From: Halobacillus sp. A5 | GTDB lineage: Bacteria > Bacillota > Bacilli > Bacillales > Halobacillaceae | Reading direction: 5' to 3' | DNA: 64,000 bases | Assembly (NCBI RefSeq): GCF_024189315.1 | Contig: NZ_JAIZEO010000004.1 | Coordinates: 372,001-436,000, forward strand | In this document: positions 26,940 through 36,944 of the stretch, in pieces | Layout of the letters: each line of letters begins with the position of its first letter | How positions within the stretch are numbered: the first letter of the stretch is position 1 | Made by a program: the position numbers and the translations under genes | The notes under the pieces: model-generated | Seen by the model: only the letters and a program-made list of their open reading frames with translations | Databases searched by the model: none | Told to the model about the DNA's origin: nothing

Positions 26940-28043
26940 TTAACTGGAACTTACCCAATAATCCCTATGAATAACGACCTTTTGATCACTATTGGCTTTG
27001 ATCATAGCCTCTGTGCTTGATAACCCCTTAATCTCTAACAATTGATTCGAAGAAAAGTTAACACGTCCTTTGCCGATAAGCTGCCCTTTTAAGTTAACGA
27101 CCTCCACCACATCATTGGCCCTAAAGTTACCCATAATGTTTGTGACACCAGCAGGCAGTAGGCTTTTACCATTGCTTAAGATCGCGGTTTCAGCACCCTG
27201 ATCCACTTCAATCTTACCACTCGGTATAGAATGAAGGGCCAGCCACTGTTTAGAATGATTCATACCGGTTTGTGAGCCGCCGATATAAGTTCCATCCCCT
27301 TTATCAGCTAGAATATCAACAAGTTTTTCTTTCCCCGTTCCACACCCAATAAAGACTTTCACTCCTAAAAGTAATGCTGTACGAGCTGCCTCTAATTTTG
27401 ATTTCATTCCGCCCGTTCCAACTTTGGAACCCGCTTCGGAAGCACCATTTAGTAATTGATCATCAATCTCATGAAGCGAGTTATACTTTTTAGCATTTGG
27501 ATGAGTTCGTGGATTTTGATCATAGATCCCATTAATGTCCGTTAAGATCATTAAAAAATCGGCGTGCACAAGACCACTAACGAGGGCTGATAACATGTCG
27601 TTATCACCAAAGGTTAATTCTTCGATGGCTACTGAATCATTTTCATTAATAATCGGTGTGACATTACGCTTTAGAAGTTCAGACAAGGTGGCGTGGGCAT
27701 TTTGATATTGTTCTTTGTACAGGAAGTTCTGTCTCGTTAACAGTAATTGTGCTGCCACAATACCATGACTTTTAAACTCCTCTGAATAACTTCTTAATAA
27801 TTGCCCCTGCCCTACGGCAGCTGCTGCTTGTTTACCGGCAATCGTTACAGGACGTGAGGAATAACCAAGATCCGTAAAACCGGCTGCAACGGCTCCTGAT
27901 GAAATCAAAATCACCTCATGCCCAAGCTTCTTCAAGCGTGCCAGCGCATCTACATGCTCACATAGCTTTTCACTGCTTAGTCCGCCCTTTGTATTCGTCA
28001 AGGAGCTGCTGCCTATTTTGACAACGATCCGTTTCTTGTTCAT
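26940..28043 (-). CDS. proB: Glutamate 5-kinase
   Basis: An amino-acid kinase domain (KIGSSSLTN near residue 10, [17 protein letters not shown] near 135, [10 protein letters not shown] near 210) is followed by a PUA domain (about 280-360). The 367 residues match ProB. It phosphorylates glutamate as the first step of proline synthesis, relevant to osmoadaptation. A T-box leader ends just upstream of ATG 28043. Unusually, proA does not follow. A terminator and a toxin-antitoxin relic do. Confidence 0.95.
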   Translation of the reverse strand: MNKKRIVVKIGSSSLTNTKGGLSSEKLCEHVDALARLKKLGHEVILISSGAVAAGFTDLGYSSRPVTIAGKQAAAAVGQGQLLRSYSEEFKSHGIVAAQLLLTRQNFLYKEQYQNAHATLSELLKRNVTPIINENDSVAIEELTFGDNDMLSALVSGLVHADFLMILTDINGIYDQNPRTHPNAKKYNSLHEIDDQLLNGASEAGSKVGTGGMKSKLEAARTALLLGVKVFIGCGTGKEKLVDILADKGDGTYIGGSQTGMNHSKQWLALHSIPSGKIEVDQGAETAILSNGKSLLPAGVTNIMGNFRANDVVEVVNLKGQLIGKGRVNFSSNQLLEIKGLSSTEAMIKANSDQKVVIHRDYWVSSS

Positions 28044-28065
28044 TATTCATTCACCCCCATTTTAG

Positions 28066-28325
28066 GTAAAAAATGCTCTTCCATCCTTATACAAAGGACG
28101 GAAGAGCATTATCTCCGCGGTACCACCTTCATTGATATTAGTTTCCACTAATATCCACTTTAGCCTATCCCTTTAACGCAGGAAAACCGGTCAGGAAGCA
28201 GCCTGACAGTTCAAGGGACAGGTTCAACAGCATTGCAGGTTGTAACATCTTTCAGCCGGTGGATATTACTCTCTTTCACCTGAGGACTATCTAATAATTC
28301 CCTATCATTACTTTCATTTATATAT
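28066..28325 (-). promoter_or_regulatory. T-box riboswitch upstream of proB, proline-type
   Basis: On the minus strand the leader shows the conserved T-box sequence GGTGGTACCGCGG (28128-28115). This is followed by a terminator hairpin AATGCTCTTCC...GGAAGAGCATT with a T-run (28110-28066), and an upstream Stem I. The specifier context GAA-CCT-G places CCT (28222-28220), a proline codon, in the specifier position. Uncharged tRNA(Pro) would stabilise the antiterminator and switch on proB. B. subtilis proBA is known to have a T-box. Confidence 0.9.
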
Positions 28326-28541
28326 TTACTTAATACTCTTCTATATTAATAAATTATTATGAGATAAATTTCATCAAGAGTCAATGGAAAACCAAACTGA
28401 ACTTATTTCCATTACTACTTAATCTTCACAATCATCGCCCTCCGCTCAGGCCAACATCCTTTATAAAAATATAATTTATTACCCATTGATGTATATAAAA
28501 CAATAGTGTATGATAAACAGTATAATAAATGAGGTGATTAA

Positions 28542-28889
28542 ATGGGTGATTTACTGCACTCCCTGACAACCGAGCTGCGAAGAGGTTCGTTGACGTTAGC
28601 CGTATTAAGTCAGCTGAAGACCCCACAGTATGGCTACTCCCTGGTTCAGCGTTTAGATGAATACGGGATGAAGATTGACCAAAGCACGCTCTATCCACTG
28701 CTCCGTCGTTTGGAAAAGCAGGAAGTGGTATCGAGCAGCTGGGATACTTCTGAAAACCGGCCGCGTAAGTATTACGTGCTCAGTGAATACGGAGAAGAAA
28801 TTTTTCAAGAGCTGAAGAGTCAATGGCAGAGAACGACGGAAGAGCTTAATGCCCTATTGAGAGGAGAAAAGAACAATGAAGATGATTGA
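28542..28889 (+). CDS. PadR-family transcriptional regulator
   Basis: A 115-residue winged-helix protein with the PadR pattern LRRGSLTLAVLSQL...YGYSLVQRL...STLYPLLRRLEKQ...RKYYVLSEYG. RBS GAGGTG precedes ATG. The next gene overlaps its end by 14 bp. The PadR plus HAAS-domain membrane protein pair is common in Firmicutes. The PadR member usually represses its own operon. Confidence 0.93.
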   Translation: MGDLLHSLTTELRRGSLTLAVLSQLKTPQYGYSLVQRLDEYGMKIDQSTLYPLLRRLEKQEVVSSSWDTSENRPRKYYVLSEYGEEIFQELKSQWQRTTEELNALLRGEKNNEDD

Positions 28890-29862
28890 TAAATATATTC
28901 ATGAAGTGACCTACCGCCTGTCGCCTAAAATTCAGGACGATGTAGCGCTTGAATTAAAGTCATCCATAGAGGATATGCTTCCTGACGACTATACGGAAGA
29001 TGATGTGAAAGAGGTATTAACTGAATTTGGCGACCCATCCAAGCTCGCACGTCAGTACAGGGAGCGCCCTTCTTCCTTGTTTGGCCAGCAGGTCTATGAC
29101 TTTTTTATTTCTTCGTTAAAAGTAGGCGGATTTATTTTTATAGTAATTGCACTCGTTATAGCAGTTACAGGGATAATGGCAGCTTATACAGGAGAGGGCG
29201 GTCTCTTCACCTTAGCCACAACAATCAGTGGTGATTTAATCGGAGCTGTGCTTAATATTGTGGCGCATGTCTTTTTCTGGGGAATGCTTGTATTCGTATT
29301 TCTGGAACGTATTGGAGTCCATCGTGACGAGAACTCTTCTGCATTAACCGGGGAGCCCTGGAAACCTGAGGATTTAAGTCACTCTTTAACAACTCCATGG
29401 AAGAAATCAATTTCTAAAGCATCTATATATTTAAGCTTCTTTTGGAGTGTGGTTTTAACCATTATGTACTTTACTGCGGCAAACGGAGTTGGACCGGGAG
29501 AAACAGCAGTTTTTAACGGAAGTCTCTTACGTTTGTTTACCCCTTTCGTCATTCTCTTAGCAGCCGCAAGTCTTGGTGTGAACATGTACAAATGGAAGGT
29601 GGGGCACTGGAACCGGATCGTAGTGGTGGTGAACGCTTCTTTCCATTTCATCTTTGTCGTTTTTCTAATCCTTCTCGCCAGCCGTGATTCTTTATTTGAT
29701 CCGGCATTTATGACCTACCTTTCAGAAAGATTTGATTTATCCACTGGCTCCATTGAAATGTATCCCTATGTGATGCTGTGGATTATTGTACTTTCAGTTA
29801 TCTCTTCTATTGTTTATGAGACGATTCTCGGGTTTAAAAAAGCTAGAATCAAACACAACTAA
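28876..29862 (+). CDS. HAAS-domain (DUF1700-like) membrane protein
   Basis: Residues 1-75 form a HAAS signalling domain (KYIHEVTYRLSPKIQDDVALEL...TEFGDPSKLARQYR). About seven membrane segments follow, in 75-155, 185-265 and 290-320. It is co-translated with the PadR regulator and probably works as its membrane partner. The ligand or target is not known. Confidence 0.85.
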   Translation: MKMIDKYIHEVTYRLSPKIQDDVALELKSSIEDMLPDDYTEDDVKEVLTEFGDPSKLARQYRERPSSLFGQQVYDFFISSLKVGGFIFIVIALVIAVTGIMAAYTGEGGLFTLATTISGDLIGAVLNIVAHVFFWGMLVFVFLERIGVHRDENSSALTGEPWKPEDLSHSLTTPWKKSISKASIYLSFFWSVVLTIMYFTAANGVGPGETAVFNGSLLRLFTPFVILLAAASLGVNMYKWKVGHWNRIVVVVNASFHFIFVVFLILLASRDSLFDPAFMTYLSERFDLSTGSIEMYPYVMLWIIVLSVISSIVYETILGFKKARIKHN

Positions 29863-29868
29863 ACAACA

Positions 29869-29935
29869 GAAAAAGAAGGCTCTCGTTCAAAATGTATGCT
29901 TCACGAGCAAATACACTTGAAAGAGGCCTTCTCCA
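29869..29935. terminator. Terminator between convergent HAAS and betA genes
   Basis: A long hairpin with outer arms GAAGGC-TCT and AGA-GGCCTTC lies between two convergent genes, with A/T-rich flanks. Confidence 0.75.
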
Positions 29936-29943
29936 TTAAAGTA

Positions 29944-31626
29944 TTATTTAGTTACTGTACCCGCATCGGATGAATGTACTCCATGACGATAGAAGTCAGC
30001 TTCAATTGGATCCAGTGGTTTACGTCCAAGGATGAGGTCTGCTGCTTTTTCCGCCAGCATCAACACAGGTGCGTGAATGTTGCCGTTCGTCACATAAGGC
30101 ATGGCAGATGCATCTACCACTCGTACATTATCGAGTCCGTGAACCTTCATCGTATTAGGATCTACGACAGACATTGGATCTGAAGCAGGTCCCATCTTGG
30201 CTGTACAAGACGGATGAAGGGCAGTCTCAGCGTCTTCTTTCACCCAATCCAGGATTTCCTCGTCGGTTTGAACAGTAGGACCAGGCGAGATTTCTCCGGC
30301 ATTGTAAGTTTTCATCGCCGGCTGCGACATTATTTCACGTGTAATTCTAATCGCTTCCACCCACTCACGTTTGTCCTGTTCAGTAGAAAGATAGTTGTAG
30401 ACCATGCTCGGATGCTCTTTCGGATCTTTCGAGCGAATCTTTAATGATCCGCGGGCATCGGAGTACATCGGTCCGATGTGTACCTGGAACCCGTGATCGG
30501 TTGGTGCTTTTTGTCCATCGTACCTTACCGCTACCGGAAGGAAGTGGAACATTAAGTTGGGATAGTCGACTTCCTCGTTCGAGCGTACGAATCCTCCGCC
30601 TTCGAAGTGGTTTGTCGCTGCCGGCCCTGTACGGCCGAGCATCCATTGCAAGCCAATCCAAGGCATACGTGCCTTACTCAAGTTGGGCTGTTCGGAAACA
30701 GGCAGCGGACAAGCATGCTGCACATAAACTTCAAGGTGGTCCTGGAGGTTTTCTCCTACACCTGGAAGGTCGACGACTGGGTCAATCCCAAGTGAACGAA
30801 GGTGTTCGGCATCTCCTACACCTGACAGTTGAAGCAGCTGCGGTGTGTTAATCGCACCGCCGGCAAGGACGACTTCTCCTGCATTAACCTGGTGCGTTTT
30901 CCCGTTTCGCTGATAAGTCAGCCCTTTGGCACGAGTACCATCGAAGTCAATACTCGAAACAAAAGCACGCGTCTTTATCGTTAAGTTCTCCCGGTTCATT
31001 ACCGGATGCAGATAGGCACGTGAAGCGGACAGTCTCTGCCCTTTGTACACATGCTTATCAAATGGTCCGAATCCCTCCTGGCGGAAACCGTTCACATCTG
31101 GAGTTCTTGAATAACCAGCCTCTGCCCCTGCGTTAAAGAAGGCTTGGAATAAAGGATTTTTAGCTGGCCCGCGTTCCAATTTAATTGGCCCGTCATGACC
31201 GCGAAGATCATCATCTGGTGATTCTAAAGCATTTTCCAGGCGTTTGAAATAGGGAAGGCAATGAGCCCAATTCCATGTTTCCATACCTGTATCAGCACCC
31301 CAGCGTTCATAGTCCATCGGATTTCCACGCTGATAAATCATCCCGTTGATCGAACTGGAGCCTCCAAGCACTTTTCCTCGGGCATGCTTGATACGCCGTC
31401 CATTCATATGGGGCTCAGGGTCTGATTCATATTTCCAATCGTAGAGGCTTTTACCTGCAGGAAACGGCAGAGCTGCCGGCATTTGGATCAATAGATCCCA
31501 AGCATAATCACTGCGTCCCGCCTCTAACACAAGAACACTTTTTTTCCCATCTTCACTTAGACGGTTGCCGAGTACAGAACCTGCACTACCGCCGCCAATG
31601 ATTACAATATCGTAAGATTCACTCAT
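29944..31626 (-). CDS. betA: Choline dehydrogenase / GMC oxidoreductase
   Basis: The 560-residue GMC flavoprotein has an N-terminal FAD motif ([16 protein letters not shown]), the GMC signature [15 protein letters not shown] and the C-terminal catalytic His/Asn region ([27 protein letters not shown]). It oxidises choline to betaine aldehyde. betB lies 115 bp upstream on the same strand, so both make the osmoprotectant glycine betaine. Many Bacilli use the alcohol dehydrogenase GbsB instead. The BetA type is seen in halophiles. Confidence 0.9.
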   Translation of the reverse strand: MSESYDIVIIGGGSAGSVLGNRLSEDGKKSVLVLEAGRSDYAWDLLIQMPAALPFPAGKSLYDWKYESDPEPHMNGRRIKHARGKVLGGSSSINGMIYQRGNPMDYERWGADTGMETWNWAHCLPYFKRLENALESPDDDLRGHDGPIKLERGPAKNPLFQAFFNAGAEAGYSRTPDVNGFRQEGFGPFDKHVYKGQRLSASRAYLHPVMNRENLTIKTRAFVSSIDFDGTRAKGLTYQRNGKTHQVNAGEVVLAGGAINTPQLLQLSGVGDAEHLRSLGIDPVVDLPGVGENLQDHLEVYVQHACPLPVSEQPNLSKARMPWIGLQWMLGRTGPAATNHFEGGGFVRSNEEVDYPNLMFHFLPVAVRYDGQKAPTDHGFQVHIGPMYSDARGSLKIRSKDPKEHPSMVYNYLSTEQDKREWVEAIRITREIMSQPAMKTYNAGEISPGPTVQTDEEILDWVKEDAETALHPSCTAKMGPASDPMSVVDPNTMKVHGLDNVRVVDASAMPYVTNGNIHAPVLMLAEKAADLILGRKPLDPIEADFYRHGVHSSDAGTVTK

Positions 31627-31656
31627 CTTCAGTTCCTCCCTGATGTTTAATTTGGA

Positions 31657-31692
31657 AAGAAGGGTTAAAAATATTGCTCGTTAACCCTTCTT
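31657..31692 (-). terminator. Hairpin between betB and betA
   Basis: A perfect 12-bp stem (AAGAAGGGTTAA / TTAACCCTTCTT). The trailing T-run is weak, so it may be a partial terminator or an mRNA-stability element that sets different levels of betB and betA. Confidence 0.45.
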
Positions 31693-31741
31693 CGTTTGTC
31701 AGAATTATTTAAAACCCAGTCAGCAGATCAAATCGATCAGC

Positions 31742-33220
31742 TTAGAACCAGTTCAATGATTCAGGCTTAAGATTTTGGAAGATATGCTTTGTTTCTGTAT
31801 ATTCTTCTATACCCAGCCGGCCCAGTTCACGTCCAATACCAGACTGCTTAAATCCACCCCATGGGGCGTGTGGGAAATACAGGTTGAATTCGTTAATCCA
31901 AACTGTACCCATGCGCATCTTCGCCGCACAGCGTTCAGCTTTTGCGATATCGTTCGTGAAAACACCGCCAGCAAGTCCGTAGATGGAGTCATTCGCTAGC
32001 TTTACGGCTTCTTTTTCTGTACTGAATTTCTCGACCGTAATAACCGGCCCGAAACCTTCCTCCTGCACAACGGTCATATCTGTTGTGCAATCTGTGAATA
32101 TCGTAGGCAGGTAGAAAAATCCATTCTGTAATTCCGGATCTTTAGGGCGACTGCCGCCAACGGCTAACGTCGCTCCCTCTTGAATTCCTGCTTCTACATA
32201 CTTTTCTACTTTCGCAAGGTGTTCAGCGGAAATCAGCGGTCCCATTTGAGTATCCTCATCAAACCCGCTTCCCAGCTTGAATTTCTTCACCCGCTCCACA
32301 ATCGCGTCCACGAACTTATCGTGAATGCTTTCTTCCACAATCAGTCTCGTTCCAGCAGAACAGATTTGTCCCGCGTGGAAAAATACTCCGTTCAACGCTT
32401 GATCGACAGCAATATCAAAATCAGCATCAGCAAAAATTACGTTCGGGTTTTTCCCGCCAAGTTCAAGTGCAAGCTTCTTCACATTAACGCTTGCCGCCTG
32501 CATAATTTTCTTCCCTGTTACAATGCCGCCTGTAAAAGAAATAAGATCGACATCGGTGTTATCAGATAATTCTTGGCCAACTTTATCCCCTGCACCAAGA
32601 ACCAGGTTAGCAACACCGGCAGGTACTCCCGCCTCTTCCATTAGTTCAAATACTTTAATAGTCGTAAGCGGTGTGATTTCACTTGGTTTCATAATTAACG
32701 TATTTCCAGTTGCAAGCGCTGGAGCCAGTTTCCAGGACGCTTGAAGTAAAGGATAATTCCAGGGTGTAATTTGTCCACAAACTCCAACGGGTTCATGAAC
32801 CACTTTACTGATCGAGTCTGGTACTGGAGAATCGATGAGCACGCCGCCATCTTTATCTGCAATTTCTGCATAATAACGAAACACACCAGCGATATCATCC
32901 ATATCTCCACGGCTTTCTTCTACTGTTTTACCAGTATCTAATGATTCTAGATAAGCCAGTTCTTCTTTGTCCCTTTCAATCAATTCAGCAATTCTTCTTA
33001 CGACTGCCCCGCGCTCAGTTGCCGGTGTAGATGGCCACTCTCCGTGATCAAACGCTTCTCTTGCTGCAGCAATTGCTTCTTTTGTATCTGATTCATCACC
33101 TTCTGGTACAACGGCGATGACCTCCTGGTTAAATGGATTAGTAATTTCACGCGTCTTCTCTGAGTTTGCGTCAACCCAGTTACCATTAATGTATTGTTTT
33201 AATTTTAGGTTCAGGTTCAA
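31742..33220 (-). CDS. betB: Betaine aldehyde dehydrogenase
   Basis: An aldehyde dehydrogenase of about 492 residues with the NAD-binding SFTGG motif, catalytic Glu in ELGGKNPN and catalytic Cys in HAGQICSAGTRL. It converts betaine aldehyde to glycine betaine. The GGAG site suits TTG 33220 (MNLNLKLKQYINGNW) better than TTG 33235. It is the first gene of the betB-betA unit. A 16-bp palindrome at 33382 lies in its promoter region. Confidence 0.92.
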   Translation of the reverse strand: MNLNLKLKQYINGNWVDANSEKTREITNPFNQEVIAVVPEGDESDTKEAIAAAREAFDHGEWPSTPATERGAVVRRIAELIERDKEELAYLESLDTGKTVEESRGDMDDIAGVFRYYAEIADKDGGVLIDSPVPDSISKVVHEPVGVCGQITPWNYPLLQASWKLAPALATGNTLIMKPSEITPLTTIKVFELMEEAGVPAGVANLVLGAGDKVGQELSDNTDVDLISFTGGIVTGKKIMQAASVNVKKLALELGGKNPNVIFADADFDIAVDQALNGVFFHAGQICSAGTRLIVEESIHDKFVDAIVERVKKFKLGSGFDEDTQMGPLISAEHLAKVEKYVEAGIQEGATLAVGGSRPKDPELQNGFFYLPTIFTDCTTDMTVVQEEGFGPVITVEKFSTEKEAVKLANDSIYGLAGGVFTNDIAKAERCAAKMRMGTVWINEFNLYFPHAPWGGFKQSGIGRELGRLGIEEYTETKHIFQNLKPESLNWF

Positions 33221-33381
33221 TTTAATCAACTCCAATTTTGAAGTAAGTAAAGTTTGTTAAGAATTTATTTAACAATTTTAACACTAACATGTCTATAAAA
33301 TACTGTCAAAATAAATTCAAAAAAGCTTCTCCCTACGAATATCGTTTTAGCGGAGCGTGGCAGGTACTTTCATATGTAATA

Positions 33382-33397
33382 TCAATAGTGCTATTGA
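33382..33397. promoter_or_regulatory. Palindrome upstream of betB, candidate operator
   Basis: TCAATAG-TG-CTATTGA is a perfect 7-bp inverted repeat about 160 bp upstream of betB. It is nested in a wider repeat TACTTTCA (33365)...TGAAAGTA (33395). It could bind a choline-responsive repressor (GbsR type), but no such gene is in the window. Confidence 0.35.
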
Positions 33398-33422
33398 AAG
33401 TAATTTTATCTAATGAATCAAT

Positions 33423-33460
33423 AAAAAGAGCGATTTCCCTGTATAGAAAATCGCCTCTTA
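33423..33460 (-). terminator. Terminator of the tandem glycosyltransferase-like genes
   Basis: Arms AAGAG-CGATTT and AAATCG-CCTCTT form a stem. On the minus strand it is followed by TTTTTATTG. It lies 43 bp after the 33503 stop. Confidence 0.7.
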
Positions 33461-33502
33461 TGTTTGGCATCTTTATGACAAAAAGGGTGAAGGGACAAGT
33501 CT

Positions 33503-34906
33503 TCAGATAGTAAGCGATTGTATTAAAGCTTTCAATTTAATAATAGACGTCCCTGATGGAGGGGAATACTTATATGCCAGAAAGTCATTTTTATTTTTTT
33601 CCCATTTATCCATGTCCCCATTACCTTCTAAGGTTGTTGTTAAATGTTTGACCAGTATACGAGGTTCATTAAAGATATAGTCATTTAACCTTCCATAATA
33701 ATTCGTAGAACTTGGCAGCAAAGTTTTTAACTTCCAGATAAAAACAGGTTTATTCGCTAACAGGGCTTCCAGCACAATAGTTGATTCATAACTTACGACT
33801 GCGTCTACATTATGAAGTAAATCGTATAAATCCATGTCCTCTGCAAAACTGATATCAGGGAATTCCTGTTGGAGTAAAGCCGTTTTCTCCGACGTTCTTT
33901 GTCTGCCATTCCTTGGTTTGACAATGATATTGACTGTACCTTGTTTCCTCAGCTGCGCAATTATTGCACGGGGTATCTCTGTTTCTTCATGGTGTATAAC
34001 CATAAGTACGGTTTTTCTTTTTGGACCTAATTTGAAATGAGAATGAAAGGCTTTTTTATCCATTAATTTCTTACTGGAAAGTTCGTCAAACCTGGGGTGC
34101 CCTATGTCTTTTAACGAGGCTGGCGGAACTCCTTTTTTAGTATACCAATCTATATCATACTTCCCATATACCGCTAAGTATGTTGCCACCTTAGGAAGGT
34201 ACCCAAATTCAAGCATTGGAACTCCATGCTGCAAACAGATCGTCGGTATTCCTTTTAAAGCTGCTGCTAATGCTAGAATTCTTGTATCACTACTATTGGT
34301 AGTGCCTAATACTAAGCAGGAGACCGGTGTCGCTTCCAAAAAATTTACAGCAGCAGAAATTTGTTTCATGATCTTAGGAATAAGATTAATCAGTCTCTTC
34401 CTAACCTTTTCGTCACGATAGATCGGATGTGACTTTGCTTTATTTAAACATTCAATTGTTTTTTTCTGAAATGCCTCAATCGCTTTCGTATTAACATTTG
34501 AGAATTGTAATAAAGGGACGGCCGGAATTGAATGAGCATTTTCATCTGTAGTTGTGTTTTGTAAAAGGATCATAGTTTCCGTTGGTGAAAAATTCTCCTG
34601 CAGCATGTGGTCAGGGATTCTTAGAGCGGTATCGTATAATACTATTTTTCCTTTTCGCTTATTTATTTTCTTCTTATAAGGAGAAAGGCGCTGCTCAAAA
34701 TGGGATTGAATACCTTTCTCCTGTTTTATATTTGTGCTTACATATTTGTTAAAAGATTTGCTGTTCAGTTTATTAATAGCATTCTCATGTATAAGCACAT
34801 AATAGGGACTGACTAAAGGAATTGAAATACCTAAATACGTTAACGAGTCAAACTTATCAATATAATCACAGTACGATGACCAGTAATTACGTTCAAAATT
34901 ATTCAT
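33503..34906 (-). CDS. Polysaccharide biosynthesis GT-B-like protein, paralog 2
   Basis: A 467-residue soluble protein. Its C-terminal half carries GIPTICLQHGVPMLEFGYLP, DIGHPRFDEL and an SYESTIVLEALLANKPVFIW acceptor/donor motif. These resemble capsule/teichoic-acid-type GT-B transferases. It shares these motifs with the gene directly upstream (34946-36394), so the two are tandem duplicates. The substrate is unknown. A role in a surface glycan is likely but unproven. The genes are 39 bp apart and share a terminator. Confidence 0.6.
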   Translation of the reverse strand: MNNFERNYWSSYCDYIDKFDSLTYLGISIPLVSPYYVLIHENAINKLNSKSFNKYVSTNIKQEKGIQSHFEQRLSPYKKKINKRKGKIVLYDTALRIPDHMLQENFSPTETMILLQNTTTDENAHSIPAVPLLQFSNVNTKAIEAFQKKTIECLNKAKSHPIYRDEKVRKRLINLIPKIMKQISAAVNFLEATPVSCLVLGTTNSSDTRILALAAALKGIPTICLQHGVPMLEFGYLPKVATYLAVYGKYDIDWYTKKGVPPASLKDIGHPRFDELSSKKLMDKKAFHSHFKLGPKRKTVLMVIHHEETEIPRAIIAQLRKQGTVNIIVKPRNGRQRTSEKTALLQQEFPDISFAEDMDLYDLLHNVDAVVSYESTIVLEALLANKPVFIWKLKTLLPSSTNYYGRLNDYIFNEPRILVKHLTTTLEGNGDMDKWEKNKNDFLAYKYSPPSGTSIIKLKALIQSLTI

Positions 34907-34945
34907 TACTATTTATTACCTCCATTGAATTCATGTTTATCACAG

Positions 34946-36394
34946 CTATTTCCCATTAGACAACCGATTAATTAAATCTACGAGTCTTTGACCAGAAGGT
35001 TTAACAGCTGGATATGCTTGTGCTAAAAATCGATTTCTTCTCTTATTCACTAGTTTTTTCATATTAGTGTCGGTGAAATATTTATTGATTAATTCTGAGA
35101 GTTTTACAGGGTCTGTTTGCGTCAATTCACCCAGAGAATCGTAGTAACCGGTGTAATTCGGAAAAGGGGTAGATAAGATAAATACTGGTTTTCCAGCTAT
35201 CATGGCCTCCAGCCCTACAGTGGATAAATAAGTAACTACTAAATCACTGTGATGAATCAAATCATATAATTGAAAATCTTTTGATGGGTAAAGATATGTG
35301 TATTTTGTAGTCAATGGGTGCGGGGTCAAGCGTGGATAATCTCTAACCACAATATTATAATCTCTCTTATTACCTAAAGATTTAATAAATTTGCTCCATT
35401 TATTAATTTGCTGATCGTTCCTGACTATCATGACTATCATTTTCTTACCGGGTTTTAAGCCTAACTGTTTTTCTAACGCCCTTTTTGATATAGAAGGCTT
35501 TTTATGAATGGTATCGAACCTAGGATGGCCGATAACTTTTATAGATTTTTTCGAGACACCTAATTGCTTAAACCACTCAGCTTCAAAGTCACCATATACC
35601 GCCTCTGCGTCTGCTATTTGAGGAATATATCCAATCTCATTAGCAATAATCCCATGCTGCATACAGATTGTTGGAATTCCTACTTCTGCTGCTACCATCG
35701 CGATTGTTCGGCTTTGATAATAGTGGGTAGAAGAAAAAACAATACAAGAAACAGGGTTTCTGCTAAAATATCTACCAGCTTCCTCTATACGATGAACAAT
35801 CCCCTCTATCTGCTTATCAAAATACAGCTTAAATTTTTTATGGTTGAACATTGGGTGATGACTGAAGGTGGAAATAATTTCTGCTGCTTTCGTCTTTAAT
35901 ATTTGAATATTTGAATTTACATTCGCCCTGTACTGATTTAAATAATGCTTAGGAACTCCTTCTATTGGAATACCTTTAATCACTTTGCATTTTTTGTTTT
36001 TCGGCTTAAAATCATACAATGCAATGGTTTCTGATGGTTTAAAGTATTTGTTTATAGTATCTTTTGGAAATCGGAGCAACTTCGCTGCATCATACAAAAC
36101 AATTTTTTTTTCAGGATGGTTTGATTTTTTAGGTAATTTGCTTTTACTTTTATTTACATGCGTGCGTTTATACGCATGAAAGAGCTCTTGAAAAGACTGT
36201 TTATCTTTTACTTCATGAATTAAAGATTTTATAAAATCCTCTGATGACAGGTTATTGTATACATTATTATTATTCCTAATAAGGCTACGAAAATGGCACA
36301 AGTAGGGAATAGAAAAACCTTTATACTTTAAAACTTTGAAAGTCTCTAAAAACTCATAGTACAAGGACCAGATATTTCGTTCAAATGTATTCAT
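34946..36394 (-). CDS. Polysaccharide biosynthesis GT-B-like protein, paralog 1
   Basis: The 482-residue protein has the same layout as its neighbour. The N-terminus starts MNTFERNIWSLYYEFLETF (compare MNNFERNYWSSYCDYIDKF). The C-terminal part has GIPTICMQHGIIANEIGYIP, VIGHPRFDTI and VTYLSTVGLEAMIAGKPVF. It could be a glycosyl- or glycerophosphotransferase of cell-surface polymer synthesis. No other capsule genes are nearby, which is unusual for such enzymes. Confidence 0.6.
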   Translation of the reverse strand: MNTFERNIWSLYYEFLETFKVLKYKGFSIPYLCHFRSLIRNNNNVYNNLSSEDFIKSLIHEVKDKQSFQELFHAYKRTHVNKSKSKLPKKSNHPEKKIVLYDAAKLLRFPKDTINKYFKPSETIALYDFKPKNKKCKVIKGIPIEGVPKHYLNQYRANVNSNIQILKTKAAEIISTFSHHPMFNHKKFKLYFDKQIEGIVHRIEEAGRYFSRNPVSCIVFSSTHYYQSRTIAMVAAEVGIPTICMQHGIIANEIGYIPQIADAEAVYGDFEAEWFKQLGVSKKSIKVIGHPRFDTIHKKPSISKRALEKQLGLKPGKKMIVMIVRNDQQINKWSKFIKSLGNKRDYNIVVRDYPRLTPHPLTTKYTYLYPSKDFQLYDLIHHSDLVVTYLSTVGLEAMIAGKPVFILSTPFPNYTGYYDSLGELTQTDPVKLSELINKYFTDTNMKKLVNKRRNRFLAQAYPAVKPSGQRLVDLINRLSNGK

Positions 36395-36528
36395 CTTTTT
36401 CCTCCCGTCGTTTATCCTTAAAAACCTTATACCTATATATATTCTTCAATACTAGATTTGTTTAGCAAGTCACCCAGTTTTCCAGTGTTAATAATACTTC
36501 CTTAATCCAGGCTCACGATGAGACAACT

Positions 36529-36585
36529 TTGCGACTTATTTATTTGCCAGCGAGGAGAGTGGTGCTTTTACGGGGCATTTCAGTT
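36529..36585 (+). pseudogene. Short-chain dehydrogenase C-terminal relic
   Basis: A short frame reads ATYLFASEESGAFTGHFS. This matches the C-terminal SDR pattern (xxFLASDEASFxTGxxxxVDGG), then stops. No start or body of the gene remains. It lies in a 550-bp gap with another gene scrap, indicating a decayed region. Confidence 0.35.
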
Positions 36586-36675
36586 GACTTTAGAAACTCC
36601 CAGGCAACCCTGGAAGAAATGAAAAACAATAACCTTGAAGACTTTTACTTCAATTTTAATAATGGAAATACTATA

Positions 36676-36740
36676 CAGACCTGTGAACTTCCGCCGATAT
36701 AAGTTCCATCCCCTTTCCCAACTAAAATATTAATAAAGGG
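36676..36740 (-). pseudogene. Fragment of a second proB gene
   Basis: About 65 bp closely match the proB segment at 27262-27322. On the minus strand it reads [16 protein letters not shown] against [16 protein letters not shown] in the intact gene. The remainder is missing. The rest of the gap (36395-36852) holds the SDR scrap and nothing else recognisable. Confidence 0.6.
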
Positions 36741-36852
36741 GAAACATAAAGCTGGAATAATATCCCCTTTTCTCCTTGACGAATGGCACTTTAGGAGTCG
36801 TGGATGTTATCACACCTTGGAACACTAAATCGACTTCACTTTTTATAAAAGT

Positions 36853-36897
36853 AATGCCCCCTATTGTAATGACGACATCACAATAGGGGGCATTCTA
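36853..36897 (-). terminator. Terminator of the RpiR regulator gene
   Basis: A perfect 15-bp stem AATGCCCCCTATTGT / ACAATAGGGGGCATT, about 50 bp after the RpiR stop. The minus-strand T-run is short. Confidence 0.75.
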
Positions 36898-36944
36898 ATT
36901 GATATATCTTGAGTTCATTTCTTGATTCATTTCTCAGCACACGA

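Noticed and set aside
33289-33510. 73-codon plus-strand frame
   Set aside because: No RBS, overlaps the betB regulatory palindrome and the minus-strand terminator at 33423, and resembles no protein.
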